From the NCBI RefSeq assembly GCF_040932035.1, contig NZ_JBFRBB010000004.1, forward strand, positions 310,001 to 374,000: a DNA stretch of 64,000 nucleotides, in the 5' to 3' direction. Of this stretch, positions 35,493-43,449 are shown one piece after another. The stretch is from Hoeflea_A sp040932035. Lineage in GTDB: Bacteria; Pseudomonadota; Alphaproteobacteria; Rhizobiales; Rhizobiaceae. Within the stretch, counting starts at the first letter, position 1. Each line of letters opens with the position of its first letter. The notes below the pieces were generated by a model. It ran no database searches and had not been told where the DNA came from. It saw only the letters and a list, made by a program, of their open reading frames with translations. Both the position numbers and the translations under genes were made by a program.

Positions 35493-37160
35493 ATGATCCC
35501 GAGGAAACCGCAGGCGCAGCTTGCAACCCATGAAGTCATCAACATGCCGCCGCATATGGGCGATCAGGATTTGTGGTGCGACGATACGGCGCTTCGCGAG
35601 GGTGTTGAGCGCGAGGGCGGCGGCTGGGCGGCCGATGACCTGGCAGCCATGGGAAAGGCTGCCGGCTCCTCCGACATTTTCGAAAAAGCCGACCAGGCCA
35701 ATCGTCATATACCGGAAATCAGGCCTTTCGACCGTTACGGTATGCGCATCAATCAGGTCGACTTCCACCCTGCCTATCATGATCTGATGACGGTCGCGAA
35801 AGAGCGCGGGACAGGCAGTTTTGCCTGGAACCATGAAGGCCCCGGAGCCCAGGTCGCGCATATGGCACTGGTTTACATGTTCAACCAGCCCGAGGGCGGT
35901 GTGCTTTGTCCGATGGCGATGACCTATGCTGCGATTCCGGCCCTGCGCACGACGCCGCAGGTTGCCGATGAATGGGTCCCTCGGCTGCTTTCAAGTGCCT
36001 ATGATCCGCGCGATATTCCGGTGACGGACAAGTCCGGTGCCACGATTGGCATGTTCATGACCGAAAAACAGGGCGGATCTGATGTGCGCGCCAACTCCAC
36101 GCGCGCCGAACCCATTGGGCCTGCCACCGGCAAGGGCGCAGAATATCTTCTGACCGGGCACAAGTTTTTCTGCTCTGCGCCCATGTCGGACGCATTCCTG
36201 ACGCTCGCCTACTCCGAGGGCGGTCTGAGCTGCTTCCTGGTGCCGCGCTGGCGCCCGGACGGCGAGCGCAACAATCTGATGATCCAGCGTCTCAAGGACA
36301 AGCTCGGCAACCGTTCCAACGCATCGTCGGAAATGGAGTTTCTCGACACCTACGGCGTCATGGTCGGCGATGAGGGCCGCGGTGTGCGCACCATCATCGA
36401 TATGGTGCAGGGCACGCGCATCTATTGCTGCATCAGTTCGGCGGCCCTTATGCGTCAGGGCCTTGTCCAGGCGCTGCACCACACAAGCAACCGGTCGGCA
36501 TTCCAGAAACGGCTGATCCAGCAGCCGCTGATGCGCAACGTGCTTGCGGATCTCGCGGTGGAATCGGAAGCTGCGCTGGCGCTTGCGCTGCGCATTGCCC
36601 GGGCGATGGACGAGGCGGGGAGCGACGAGACCTCCGCTGCTTTTGCCCGGATCGGCACGGCGCTTGGAAAATACTGGAATTGCAAGCGTGCGCCCGGTCA
36701 CATTTTCGAGGCGATGGAATGCCATGGCGGTCCAGGCTACGTCGAGGAATCGATCATGCCGCGCCTTTACCGGGAAGTTCCGATCAACAGTATCTGGGAG
36801 GGGTCCGGCAATGTCATGTGCCTCGATGTCCTGCGGGCCATGTTCCGCGAGGAAGCCGCTATCCCGGCGGTTCTGGGAGAGCTGGAGCTTGCGCGCGGAG
36901 CACATGCGAAGCTGGATATGGCAATCGATGGCGTTAAGGACGCGCTCTCCGATCAGTCCGATCTTGAGCTGCGGGCGCGCGGCGTGACGGAAATGATGGC
37001 GCTGGCGCTGCAGGGCGCCCTGCTCGTGCGTTATGCGCCCTCGGCCGTCTCGGATGCATTTTGCGCGTCGCGGCTCGGGTCCCGCTGGTCCGGCGCCTAT
37101 GGCGCTCTGCCGGCAAATGTTGATTTTGACACGATCATTGAACGCGCTATGCCGGGCTAG
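35493..37160 (+). CDS. aidB: AidB-like acyl-CoA dehydrogenase
   Basis: The 555-residue flavoprotein matches E. coli AidB along its length: LWCDDTALREGVEREGGGW near the N-terminus, FMTEKQGGSDVRANSTRAEP, RLKDKLGNRSNASSEMEF, and NSIWEGSGNVMCLDVLRAM. AidB is induced by alkylating agents, binds DNA through its C-terminal domain, and may destroy or block access of alkylators. The ATG at 35493 follows a GGAG. The stop codon TAG is formed by the TA target plus the first base of the MITE-like element that follows, so the very end of the protein may have been changed by the insertion. Confidence 0.92.
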   Translation: MIPRKPQAQLATHEVINMPPHMGDQDLWCDDTALREGVEREGGGWAADDLAAMGKAAGSSDIFEKADQANRHIPEIRPFDRYGMRINQVDFHPAYHDLMTVAKERGTGSFAWNHEGPGAQVAHMALVYMFNQPEGGVLCPMAMTYAAIPALRTTPQVADEWVPRLLSSAYDPRDIPVTDKSGATIGMFMTEKQGGSDVRANSTRAEPIGPATGKGAEYLLTGHKFFCSAPMSDAFLTLAYSEGGLSCFLVPRWRPDGERNNLMIQRLKDKLGNRSNASSEMEFLDTYGVMVGDEGRGVRTIIDMVQGTRIYCCISSAALMRQGLVQALHHTSNRSAFQKRLIQQPLMRNVLADLAVESEAALALALRIARAMDEAGSDETSAAFARIGTALGKYWNCKRAPGHIFEAMECHGGPGYVEESIMPRLYREVPINSIWEGSGNVMCLDVLRAMFREEAAIPAVLGELELARGAHAKLDMAIDGVKDALSDQSDLELRARGVTEMMALALQGALLVRYAPSAVSDAFCASRLGSRWSGAYGALPANVDFDTIIERAMPG

Positions 37161-37457
37161 AGCGTTTCTTGTTCATACGGGATCATTTGATGGCGGAAAA
37201 TCGGCTCACTCGGTTAGGCGCGTCGCACAGTGCGATGTGGTGCATCGGGCAAGCGGCGCAACAACGCCGATGGGCCGATTTTCCCCACCCTCAAAAGGGC
37301 TATGCTATTGATATGCAATGCTGAACGGGCCGGGCTATTTTGCCCTCTGACTGTGTTGGCTTGCGCTTGTGGTGGGCAAACACCACGGCGCGCAACCCGC
37401 CTTGTCCGAAACCAAAATAGCCTCGGTCAAATGATCCCGTATGAACAAGAAACGCTC
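37160..37457. mobile_element. MITE-like element with 31-base perfect terminal inverted repeats and TA flanks
   Basis: The ends (37160-37190 and 37427-37457) are perfect inverted repeats beginning GAGCGTTTCTTGTTC; with the flanking TA on each side (37158-37159 and 37458-37459) the symmetry extends one base further. TA duplication is the hallmark of IS630/Tc1-mariner type transposition. Inside are two more inverted pairs, GAAAATCGGC (37196) with GCCGATTTTC (37274), and GGCTATTTTG (37333) with CAAAATAGCC (37413). There is no credible coding sequence. The folded RNA could act as a two-way terminator for the convergent genes on each side. No second copy was seen in the window. Confidence 0.8.
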
Positions 37458-38173
37458 TAATTCACCGTATCGTCGTCGCAAGGCCAGCTTTCGGGCGGAT
37501 TCAAGCCTGCCGGCAGCACTGTTTCCGCATCGCCGCAACTCAATTCGAGTTGTGTTTGTATCAGCCCGGTGGTCCCTGAAAGATCGGTCCCCTCAAAACG
37601 GGTCAAAAACAGATAGGCCGATGTGAAGTTGATCGGGCCGGTAAGATCTGCTCCGCGGAAATCGGCGCGTGCCAGTATCGCAAAATCAAAATTGACATTG
37701 CTGAGATTGGCTCCGGAAAATGTTGAGCGGCCGAGTTCGGCCTTGGCAAAATTCGTGTCGTGCAGTGTTGAGCCGGAAAAATCGGAGCGTTGCAGTTCCG
37801 ATTTTTCGAAATTGGCATTTGTCAGATCGGTATTGTGGAACTGCGAACGAAATCCGACGACCTTGGTCAGATTTGCGCCAACCAGGGTGGATCCGTCCAA
37901 ATGCGCCTTCAGCAGATTGGCCTTGGTCATATCGGCATCGTTAAGCTTCGAATCGCGCAAATCGGTGGACGTGAAGTCTGTACCGCGCAGATCCGCGCCG
38001 GTCAGCGTGGTGCCTTTGAGGATCAGATTGCGCTTGCGGCAGTCGGACCAGTCGACGCCCTGGCCCGGCCCGTCCGAGCAGCCTGCCATGGCAGGCGAAA
38101 CGAACCCGGTCAATGCCGTCACCGCAATAGCCGAAACCAGGGAAGCGCAAATTGAAAAGCGGGAAATGGGCAT
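37457..38173 (-). CDS. Secreted pentapeptide-repeat protein
   Basis: The 238-residue protein has a signal peptide (MPISRFSICASLVSAIAVTA, cleavage near AMAGC). It then has about 100-120 residues of pentapeptide repeats of the A(D/N)LXX type (ADLRGTDFTSTDLRDSKLND and similar), which fold into a right-handed square helix. The start at 38173 is the ATG that begins the signal peptide; the open frame upstream has no family likeness. A C-terminal cysteine pair (SCG and WPCDDD) may be a disulfide. The TAG stop is made by the edge of the MITE-like element. The role is unknown. Confidence 0.85.
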   Translation of the reverse strand: MPISRFSICASLVSAIAVTALTGFVSPAMAGCSDGPGQGVDWSDCRKRNLILKGTTLTGADLRGTDFTSTDLRDSKLNDADMTKANLLKAHLDGSTLVGANLTKVVGFRSQFHNTDLTNANFEKSELQRSDFSGSTLHDTNFAKAELGRSTFSGANLSNVNFDFAILARADFRGADLTGPINFTSAYLFLTRFEGTDLSGTTGLIQTQLELSCGDAETVLPAGLNPPESWPCDDDTVN

Positions 38174-38204
38174 GAGAATCGCTCCGGTTAAACGCCTAGG
38201 GGAA

Positions 38205-38218
38205 TGTACAAATGTACA
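38205..38218. promoter_or_regulatory. Paired TGTACA motifs upstream of the pentapeptide-repeat gene
   Basis: Two TGTACA palindromes lie 2 bases apart, giving both a direct repeat (AATGTACA twice) and a near-palindrome, about 32 bases before the start at 38173. TetR-like regulators use sites of this kind. This is only a candidate. Confidence 0.3.
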
Positions 38219-38327
38219 ACTCACAATGGCGGCAACATAATGAAAAATCCGTGTCTTCAAAACCGGAACATGCGGCATAAGCGCCACCGGAGCCTGATAG
38301 TCACCCGATGACGCGATGCCGCTCCGA

Positions 38328-39008
38328 TTATACGACCAGGATTTGCGAATGTGTCGGCACACGGCTGTAAAGATCGATGATATCCTGGTTCATCATCCGC
38401 ACACAGCCGCTCGAGACCGCCTTGCCGATGGTCCAGTATTCGGGTGAGCCGTGGATGCGGTACAGCGTGTCGACTTTGCCCTGAAATATGTAGAGCGCTC
38501 GCGCACCAAGTGGATTATCGAGCCCCGGCGGCATGCCGCCATTGTCCGCGCTCCAGCGCTCCAGTTCCGGTTGCCGGCGGATCATTTCGGCCGGAGGGGT
38601 CCATTTGGGCCACACCTGTTTCCAACCGACACGGGCGCGCCCCGACCACTCGAAGCCGGCTCTGCCGAGACCCACGCCGTAACGCATGGCGCTACGATCT
38701 TCCTGCACGAGATAGAGGTAAAACTGCCGCGTATTGACGACGATGGTGCCGGGTGCCTCAGGGCCGAAATAGTTGACCTGCCGCCGATAGTACTTCTCAG
38801 GCACGCGGTTGAGATCGACGGCGGGAATTGGAAAGCGCTCGCCGGGCACCGGCCCGTACATAAGCGCATAGGTTCGGCTGACCTGCGGACGCGCCGGGTT
38901 CAAAGGCAGCTCGTCGGTCGTCGTCGAGCACCCGGCTACGGCAAGCCCGCAAAGGCTTGCCGATCCCGCCAGAAACTGGCGGCGGTTTGGATTGAAACGT
39001 GACACCAT
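38328..39008 (-). CDS. L,D-transpeptidase (YkuD family) with twin-arginine leader
   Basis: The 226-residue protein starts with a twin-arginine type leader (NRRQFLAGSASL) ending in a lipobox-like AVAGC. The YkuD site is complete: HGSPEYW and SSGCVRMMNQDIIDLY with the nucleophile cysteine. It is a close relative of the enzyme at 6497-7141, with the same VDLNRVPEKYYRRQVNY region. Export by Tat would mean folding before secretion, unusual for this family. It starts 6 bases after the DUF411 gene, so they are co-transcribed. Confidence 0.9.
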   Translation of the reverse strand: MVSRFNPNRRQFLAGSASLCGLAVAGCSTTTDELPLNPARPQVSRTYALMYGPVPGERFPIPAVDLNRVPEKYYRRQVNYFGPEAPGTIVVNTRQFYLYLVQEDRSAMRYGVGLGRAGFEWSGRARVGWKQVWPKWTPPAEMIRRQPELERWSADNGGMPPGLDNPLGARALYIFQGKVDTLYRIHGSPEYWTIGKAVSSGCVRMMNQDIIDLYSRVPTHSQILVV

Positions 39009-39014
39009 GACACC

Positions 39015-39470
39015 CTACTTTCCGGCCTCGAAAAAGACCGCGCCCGTTTCCGACGCGTCATGTCCAATGCTGTAGACCGTGTAGTTCGCATCGGGATCGT
39101 CGCCCATGCCGGGTGCGCCCTGCGGCATGCCCGGAACGGCAATCCCGCGAACCGCCGGGCGTTCGCTGAGAAGCTTGTCGATTGCCGCCACCGGCACATG
39201 GCCTTCCAGCACGTAATTGTCCAGGACCGCAGTGTGGCAGCCCTGCATATTGTCCGGGACACCGGCCTGCTTCTTGATCGGATCGAGATCTTCCAGATCC
39301 CTGACCGTGACGTCATATCCTTCCGCCGTCATGATTTCGGTCCAGGCTTCACAGCACCCGCACCAGGGTGTCTTGAATACCGTCATTTTTGGCTTTTCGC
39401 CGGCATCGGCGGCGGCCCATCCGGATAGGCCAATAATTGCTGCAAGCAGCATTGTCTGAAACTGTCTCAT
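39015..39470 (-). CDS. DUF411 family metal-binding protein
   Basis: The 151-residue protein has a signal peptide (cleavage near AADAG) and the DUF411 core with a CGCC metal/thiol site in KTPWCGCCEAWTEIM, a conserved cysteine in MQGCHTAVLDNYVLEGHVP, and the GIAVPGMPQGAPGM loop. DUF411 proteins occur with copper-handling genes and are thought to bind copper in the periplasm. An AAGGA site precedes the ATG. Neighbouring genes also look copper-related. Confidence 0.88.
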   Translation of the reverse strand: MRQFQTMLLAAIIGLSGWAAADAGEKPKMTVFKTPWCGCCEAWTEIMTAEGYDVTVRDLEDLDPIKKQAGVPDNMQGCHTAVLDNYVLEGHVPVAAIDKLLSERPAVRGIAVPGMPQGAPGMGDDPDANYTVYSIGHDASETGAVFFEAGK

Positions 39471-39663
39471 CGTTCTGTCCTTCTTCGGCTCTTGTTTGCC
39501 TGGGAGCCATTGTTGGATGAGGAGATTTCATCACCCTTGCCGCATGGATCGAATTGCCGGATAAAAACGGCAAAACGGTGCCAGAATGGCAGCCATCTCT
39601 CAATTGGTGGTGAATGCTCCTGATTGTTTATGCACCCGAACCGGCGGCCCGCCGGTTCAACAA

Positions 39664-40002
39664 TCAGACAATTGGCGGACGATGCAGCCTGCCGTCGGCA
39701 GGTGTCGGCGGCGGCGCGTATGTTTCCTCGTCATAATCCTGCAATGCGCGCAGGACCGTAATATTGCTGGATGCCGGCAGGAAGGAGCAATCGACGGAGC
39801 ACGGTGCCGCCGTTCGGCTCTTGGCCAGCTTGTCCGCGCAGCAATGGGAAACCGTTTCGGCCACCAGACCGGCAATCGGTCCGGTTTCCACGGTTTTTGC
39901 TGTCATGCTCATTGGCATTTGCTGCGTCGACGGCCCATGCGCCGCGAAACCGAACGTCGCGGTGAAAAGCAGCACAACAAACGCACAAACCCATTTCCTC
40001 AT
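39664..40002 (-). CDS. Small secreted Cys-containing protein, unknown function
   Basis: The 112-residue protein begins with a signal peptide or membrane segment (WVCAFVVLLFTATFGFAA), followed by a Met/Thr-rich stretch (QQMPMSMTAKT) and a cysteine group (SHCCADKLAKS and CSVDCSFLP). Clustered Met and Cys in an exported protein suggest metal binding. I use the ATG at 40002; a longer frame to 40056 lacks a signal-peptide start. I do not recognise the family. It is divergent from the membrane protein at 40162, whose promoter is of the copper-sensor type. Confidence 0.6.
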   Translation of the reverse strand: MRKWVCAFVVLLFTATFGFAAHGPSTQQMPMSMTAKTVETGPIAGLVAETVSHCCADKLAKSRTAAPCSVDCSFLPASSNITVLRALQDYDEETYAPPPTPADGRLHRPPIV

Positions 40003-40109
40003 GTCGTTTGAATAGCCTGTCGGGTTCTCGATTTCCAGAGTTCCGGCTTCACGCAATCGTGAGCAAGGCCGGTCAATTTGACACAGAGCAACATATCCGC
40101 CGGGTGCTC

Positions 40110-40140
40110 TTGACCTTCCATCTACTGGAATCTCTATCCT
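40110..40140 (+). promoter_or_regulatory. MerR/CueR-type promoter (19-base spacer)
   Basis: The -35 TTGACC (40110-40115) and -10 TATCCT (40135-40140) are separated by 19 bases, the stretched spacing that MerR-family activators correct. The spacer carries the dyad TTCCA-TCTAC-TGGAA. It lies 21 bases before the start of the membrane protein gene. A near-identical site on the opposite strand precedes the gene at 41384. Confidence 0.75.
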
Positions 40141-40161
40141 TGGGCAAATTGGAAGAGACTG

Positions 40162-40623
40162 ATGTCAGATGCATTTAAGAGGATAACATCCTCGCCCGAG
40201 TTCAATGTCGCCGTTTTTTCGTTCCTGCTTCATTATCTCTGGGAGTTCATCCAGGCGCCGACCTATGCGGGCATGATCGAGATGAACCATTGGGACGGCA
40301 TCAAACTGTGTACGTCCGCAACCTTTGGCGATGTGGGTTTTGCACTCACCGCATTCTGGGTCACCAGCATTGCCGCTCGCTCACGGCAATGGATTTTGGC
40401 TCCGACCGCGCCGAATCTGCTGGTTTTCCTGGCGGTAGGGATCGCTTTGACGGTGGGTTTCGAATTCTATTACACCAATATCTCGCTGCGCTGGACCTAT
40501 TCTGAACTGATGCCGCTGGTTCCGCCGTTTGGAACAGGCCTCAGCCCACTGCTGCAATGGATTTTTATTCCGCTCCTTGTGGTCTGGTTTTCCAGACGGC
40601 AAATCAGGGGAGCAAATCCATAG
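40162..40623 (+). CDS. Small integral membrane protein, unknown function
   Basis: The 153-residue protein has four predicted membrane helices (roughly 15-35, 55-75, 85-105 and 125-145) with conserved-looking polar residues such as HYLWEFIQAPTYAGM and FEFYYTNI. I do not recognise a named family. The ATG follows GGAAGAG. A MerR/CueR-type promoter immediately upstream suggests copper- or metal-induced expression. Confidence 0.75.
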   Translation: MSDAFKRITSSPEFNVAVFSFLLHYLWEFIQAPTYAGMIEMNHWDGIKLCTSATFGDVGFALTAFWVTSIAARSRQWILAPTAPNLLVFLAVGIALTVGFEFYYTNISLRWTYSELMPLVPPFGTGLSPLLQWIFIPLLVVWFSRRQIRGANP

Positions 40624-40808
40624 GGGCAGGATGCGAGCGCTCTTTCACAGGCTTGCCATGGTTGTGCGTTGCGGGCATGAACATGATCCGCGGATTTGTT
40701 GCTGCGTGGGTCGGCATCCCGCCAACGGGCAGCAATGCCGGGAGGGCTACCCACATCACCGGTGCGCCCCAAACGCAAACACCGGTCTGTTGCCGGCGGT
40801 TCGAAACC

Positions 40809-41219
40809 TCATTGGATTCCGTTGCCCCTTTGCAGTTCCCGCACATACAGCACAATTTTCTCGACCTGCGCCGAGTTGATCCCTTCTACCGCAGGCATAT
40901 TGCCGAACGTCCAGTGATGGGCCCGCACACCGTTTTTGACCGCAAGCTGAAATGCGGCATCGCCGTGGTGGCCGGGCTCGTAAATCTTGTGCACCAGGGG
41001 TGGGCCGAACCCGTCGCGTCCTGACGCGTTTTCGCCGTGGCAGGTGCCGCAGTTTGCGTCAAAAATCTCTTTGCCCTGAGCTGCGGCATCTGAGAGTTGG
41101 GGAACGCTGACGGTCACCATGACCGACCCGCCCGGCGTATTGACTGTTCCTTGCACCAGCCACCAAAGAACAGCTGCTGCAAGGGTGGCAATTAAGGCAA
41201 GTCCAACGTCACGGCGCAT
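40809..41219 (-). CDS. Membrane-anchored class I cytochrome c
   Basis: The 136-residue protein has an N-terminal membrane anchor (LALIATLAAAVLWWLV), then one haem-binding CGTCH motif near residue 57 and the distal methionine in GNMPAVEG. It resembles small cytochromes found with copper resistance genes. It lies 45 bases after the 39-codon gene on the same strand, under the second MerR/CueR-type promoter. Confidence 0.9.
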   Translation of the reverse strand: MRRDVGLALIATLAAAVLWWLVQGTVNTPGGSVMVTVSVPQLSDAAAQGKEIFDANCGTCHGENASGRDGFGPPLVHKIYEPGHHGDAAFQLAVKNGVRAHHWTFGNMPAVEGINSAQVEKIVLYVRELQRGNGIQ

Positions 41220-41264
41220 GGATCAGATATCCTGTCGAATGTTTGCGGAATTTGAAGTCACGGT

Positions 41265-41384
41265 CTAGTGCGACCTTCCGATAACGTATCCGATGACAAC
41301 ACCGGCGCCGAGGATTATGAGCACGCCGGCAAGCATTCCAAATCCCATCGGCATCACGCTCCAATTGTTCATCATATCCATCAT
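41265..41384 (-). CDS. 39-residue single-span membrane protein
   Basis: The short frame begins MMDMMNNWSVMPMGFGML and continues as a single hydrophobic helix (about 14-34) ending GRSH. It is Met-rich at the N-terminus. It sits between a clear MerR/CueR-type promoter (its -10 is 39 bases upstream) and the cytochrome c gene on the same strand. Such tiny Met-rich membrane proteins are common in copper resistance clusters. No strong ribosome site is evident. Confidence 0.65.
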   Translation of the reverse strand: MMDMMNNWSVMPMGFGMLAGVLIILGAGVVIGYVIGRSH

Positions 41385-41423
41385 GGCAGACTCCAATTTT
41401 GTGACTATGGTTGTTCAGATGGA

Positions 41424-41454
41424 TATGTAGGGGTTCCAGTAGGTGGAAGGTCAA
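41424..41454 (-). promoter_or_regulatory. MerR/CueR-type promoter (19-base spacer), minus strand
   Basis: Read on the minus strand, TTGACC (41454-41449) and TACATA (41429-41424) are separated by 19 bases that carry TTCCA-CCTAC-TGGAA. The -35 and dyad differ from the site at 40110 by one base over the first 20. It drives the 39-residue protein and cytochrome c genes. The regulator gene is not in the window. Confidence 0.75.
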
Positions 41455-41533
41455 GGATGCAGTGGCATGACGCGACTGGACATCCCCTTTTGGCATCCAT
41501 AGGTTCAACCCGCGGTCCATTGCGAGGATGAGC

Positions 41534-41821
41534 ATGTACAGATTGATTTTGGTGTTCAGTGTTTGCGTATTGCTGGCCGGGTGCCAGGCGCAGATGACAT
41601 TCGACCGGTTGGACCCTGTCGACAAACAGGCGCTCATCGACACCAAGTCCGCAGATTGCAAGGCATTTGGCTTTAAGCCCGGAACAACGGCCTATGCCCA
41701 GTGCATCCAGGCCGCCATTCTCGAGCGCGATCGGGCAATCTCGCAGCGGCAGGCGGCAACGATCGCCGCATCGAGGCCCCGTTACTGTGCAAACATTGCC
41801 GATCCGTATGCATTCTGCTGA
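41534..41821 (+). CDS. Small lipoprotein, unknown function
   Basis: The 95-residue protein has a lipoprotein signal (LVFSVCVLLAGCQA) and a soluble part with three further cysteines (ADCKAFG, AQCIQAA, YCANIADPYAFC). The ATG at 41534 follows GCGAGG with 7-base spacing; another in-frame ATG is at 41528. The pattern A-D-C-x-x-(F/Y)-G-x-x-P-G-T-x-x-Y-x-x-C is common in small rhizobial lipoproteins, with no known role. Confidence 0.75.
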   Translation: MYRLILVFSVCVLLAGCQAQMTFDRLDPVDKQALIDTKSADCKAFGFKPGTTAYAQCIQAAILERDRAISQRQAATIAASRPRYCANIADPYAFC

Positions 41822-41914
41822 TCTGCAACCGGTTTGCTGATTTGAATTTGCGACAATGCGTGTGTGATATGAAACCCGGAGCCTAGTGCATCCGCCGACC
41901 GGAGACCGCAATTC

Positions 41915-42532
41915 GTGCCGACATGGCTGACCAACGTCGAACCGCTCGTCCGGCAATTCGGTTTGCCGGGGCTGTTTGCCGATGTTTTTCTGGAGGCGCT
42001 GGGTTTGCCGCTGCCGGGCGAGACGCTGATCATTTTCGCCTCCGGCCTTGCCGCCCTTGGACAGCTGAATATCTATGCCGTGGCGCTGACCTCTTTTGCA
42101 GCGGCCGTGACTGGCGACAATGTCGGGTATCTGATCGGACGCAGGCTGGGCCGGCCACTGATTGTCCGCCACGGCAGCCGCTTTGGCATCACCCATGAAC
42201 GGCTGCAAAAAGCAGAAATTCTTATCCAGAAACGTGGTCCTGTGATTGTCGCCTTTGCCCGGTTTTTTGTCCTGCTGCGTCAGCTTAACGGCATAGCGGC
42301 GGGCACTGCCGGCATGCACTGGCTCAGATTTCTGATTGCCAATGCGGTCGGCGCCGCGCTCTGGGTGGGCTTTTGGGCAATGCTCGCCTACCACTTCGGC
42401 AAGGATGTTTCGGTCCTGCCTAACCTGTGGCACCACCTGTCGCTCATCGCCATGATCGTTGTGCCCGCGCTCATTGTCATTCTTGCCATAGCCGGAGTTG
42501 TGGCGTGGATGTGGAGCCGGCGGTCCAGGTAG
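41915..42532 (+). CDS. DedA family membrane protein
   Basis: The 205-residue protein has the DedA pattern: FLEALGLPLPGETLIIFASGLAALG near the N-terminus, GDNVGYLIGRRLGR, and FARFFVLLRQLNGIAAGTAGM in the second half, with about five membrane helices. DedA proteins are proposed lipid flippases or proton-dependent transporters needed for membrane homeostasis. The start is a GTG preceded by GGAG. It is the last gene of the envelope cluster. Confidence 0.9.
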   Translation: MPTWLTNVEPLVRQFGLPGLFADVFLEALGLPLPGETLIIFASGLAALGQLNIYAVALTSFAAAVTGDNVGYLIGRRLGRPLIVRHGSRFGITHERLQKAEILIQKRGPVIVAFARFFVLLRQLNGIAAGTAGMHWLRFLIANAVGAALWVGFWAMLAYHFGKDVSVLPNLWHHLSLIAMIVVPALIVILAIAGVVAWMWSRRSR

Positions 42533-42833
42533 CGCGGGCCGCAATATGGTTGAAAGATGGCGTCTGTTGACCGCGCCGCAAAAGTGACCGCTTTGCGCCC
42601 TCCCGTTTTACGGGCGATTGCCATCGCTTCGTGCTTTTGCATTGGTACGCCGGCCGTGTTTTTCAAGTGCTCGCCGTGGGTCAGGCAAGTGACATTGTGT
42701 TCACCAATTGAAGAATTGTCTTGCGCGTCGGCTGCCGACTACATCTGCGGTGTCGTGACCGGCTGGTTCGTTCGACGGACGGGCCGGCGCATCAACCGCG
42801 CAAGGCAATTCAGACCAGAGCAAGGACCCCAAT
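42533..42833. other. Intergenic region before yceI, no gene seen
   Basis: These 301 bases contain an open frame on the plus strand (from 42557) that reads through into yceI out of phase and has no signal or family likeness. I see no RNA gene, terminator or clear promoter. The ribosome site of yceI (AAGGA) is at its right edge. Confidence 0.5.
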
Positions 42834-43424
42834 ATGACCATCCCGATGAAAAACCGGCTGCTGATGGCAGCGCTTGTGGCTGCAACGGCTTTGCCGGCAG
42901 GCGCCGCACTTGCCGATTCCTACACGGTCGATCCGTCCCATTCCTTCATTCAGTTCAAAACGCAGCATCTGGGATATTCCTGGCTGCCGGGCCAGTTCAA
43001 CAAATTCGACGGCAAGCTGAACTACAGCGCCGACAAATCCGCCGCTGATCAGAAGATCGTCATCAATATCGACACCGCCAGCATCGACACGAACTGGGCC
43101 GACCGCGACAAACATCTTCGCAGCGCCGATTTCCTCGATGTGGAAAAATTCCCGACGGCCACCTTCGAAAGCACCTCGTTCGATGGCGATGCAAACGGCG
43201 GCACAATAACCGGCGACCTCACCCTGCACGGCGTCACCAAGGAAATCAGCTTTCCGATCAAGCTGATCGGCGAAGGCAAGGATCCCTGGGGCGGATACCG
43301 TGTCGGCTTTGAAGGCAGCTACACGCTTGCCCGCAAGGACTTCAATCTCGATCAGACCAATCTCGGGCCGGCAGCCGAAAACATCGAGCTGACACTGCTC
43401 ATCGAAGCGATAAAAGACCAGTAG
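42834..43424 (+). CDS. YceI family periplasmic protein
   Basis: The 196-residue protein has a signal peptide ending near GAALA and the YceI lipocalin-like fold: YTVDPSHSFIQFKTQHLG at the mature N-terminus, TYR-like strands, TGDLTLHGVTKE and GFEGSYTLARKDFNL. YceI proteins bind polyisoprenoid lipids such as ubiquinone-like molecules. The next gene, a cytochrome b561, is a common partner and suggests a quinone-related role in the periplasm. Confidence 0.93.
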   Translation: MTIPMKNRLLMAALVAATALPAGAALADSYTVDPSHSFIQFKTQHLGYSWLPGQFNKFDGKLNYSADKSAADQKIVINIDTASIDTNWADRDKHLRSADFLDVEKFPTATFESTSFDGDANGGTITGDLTLHGVTKEISFPIKLIGEGKDPWGGYRVGFEGSYTLARKDFNLDQTNLGPAAENIELTLLIEAIKDQ

Positions 43425-43449
43425 GTCAATTTCAAACCGGAGCGTGGCG

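Noticed and set aside
40604..40855. An 83-codon minus-strand frame between the membrane protein gene and cytochrome c
   Set aside because: It begins CCMCGNC and has many His and Met residues, which looked copper-related, but it overlaps both neighbours, has no signal peptide or ribosome site, and I cannot support it.
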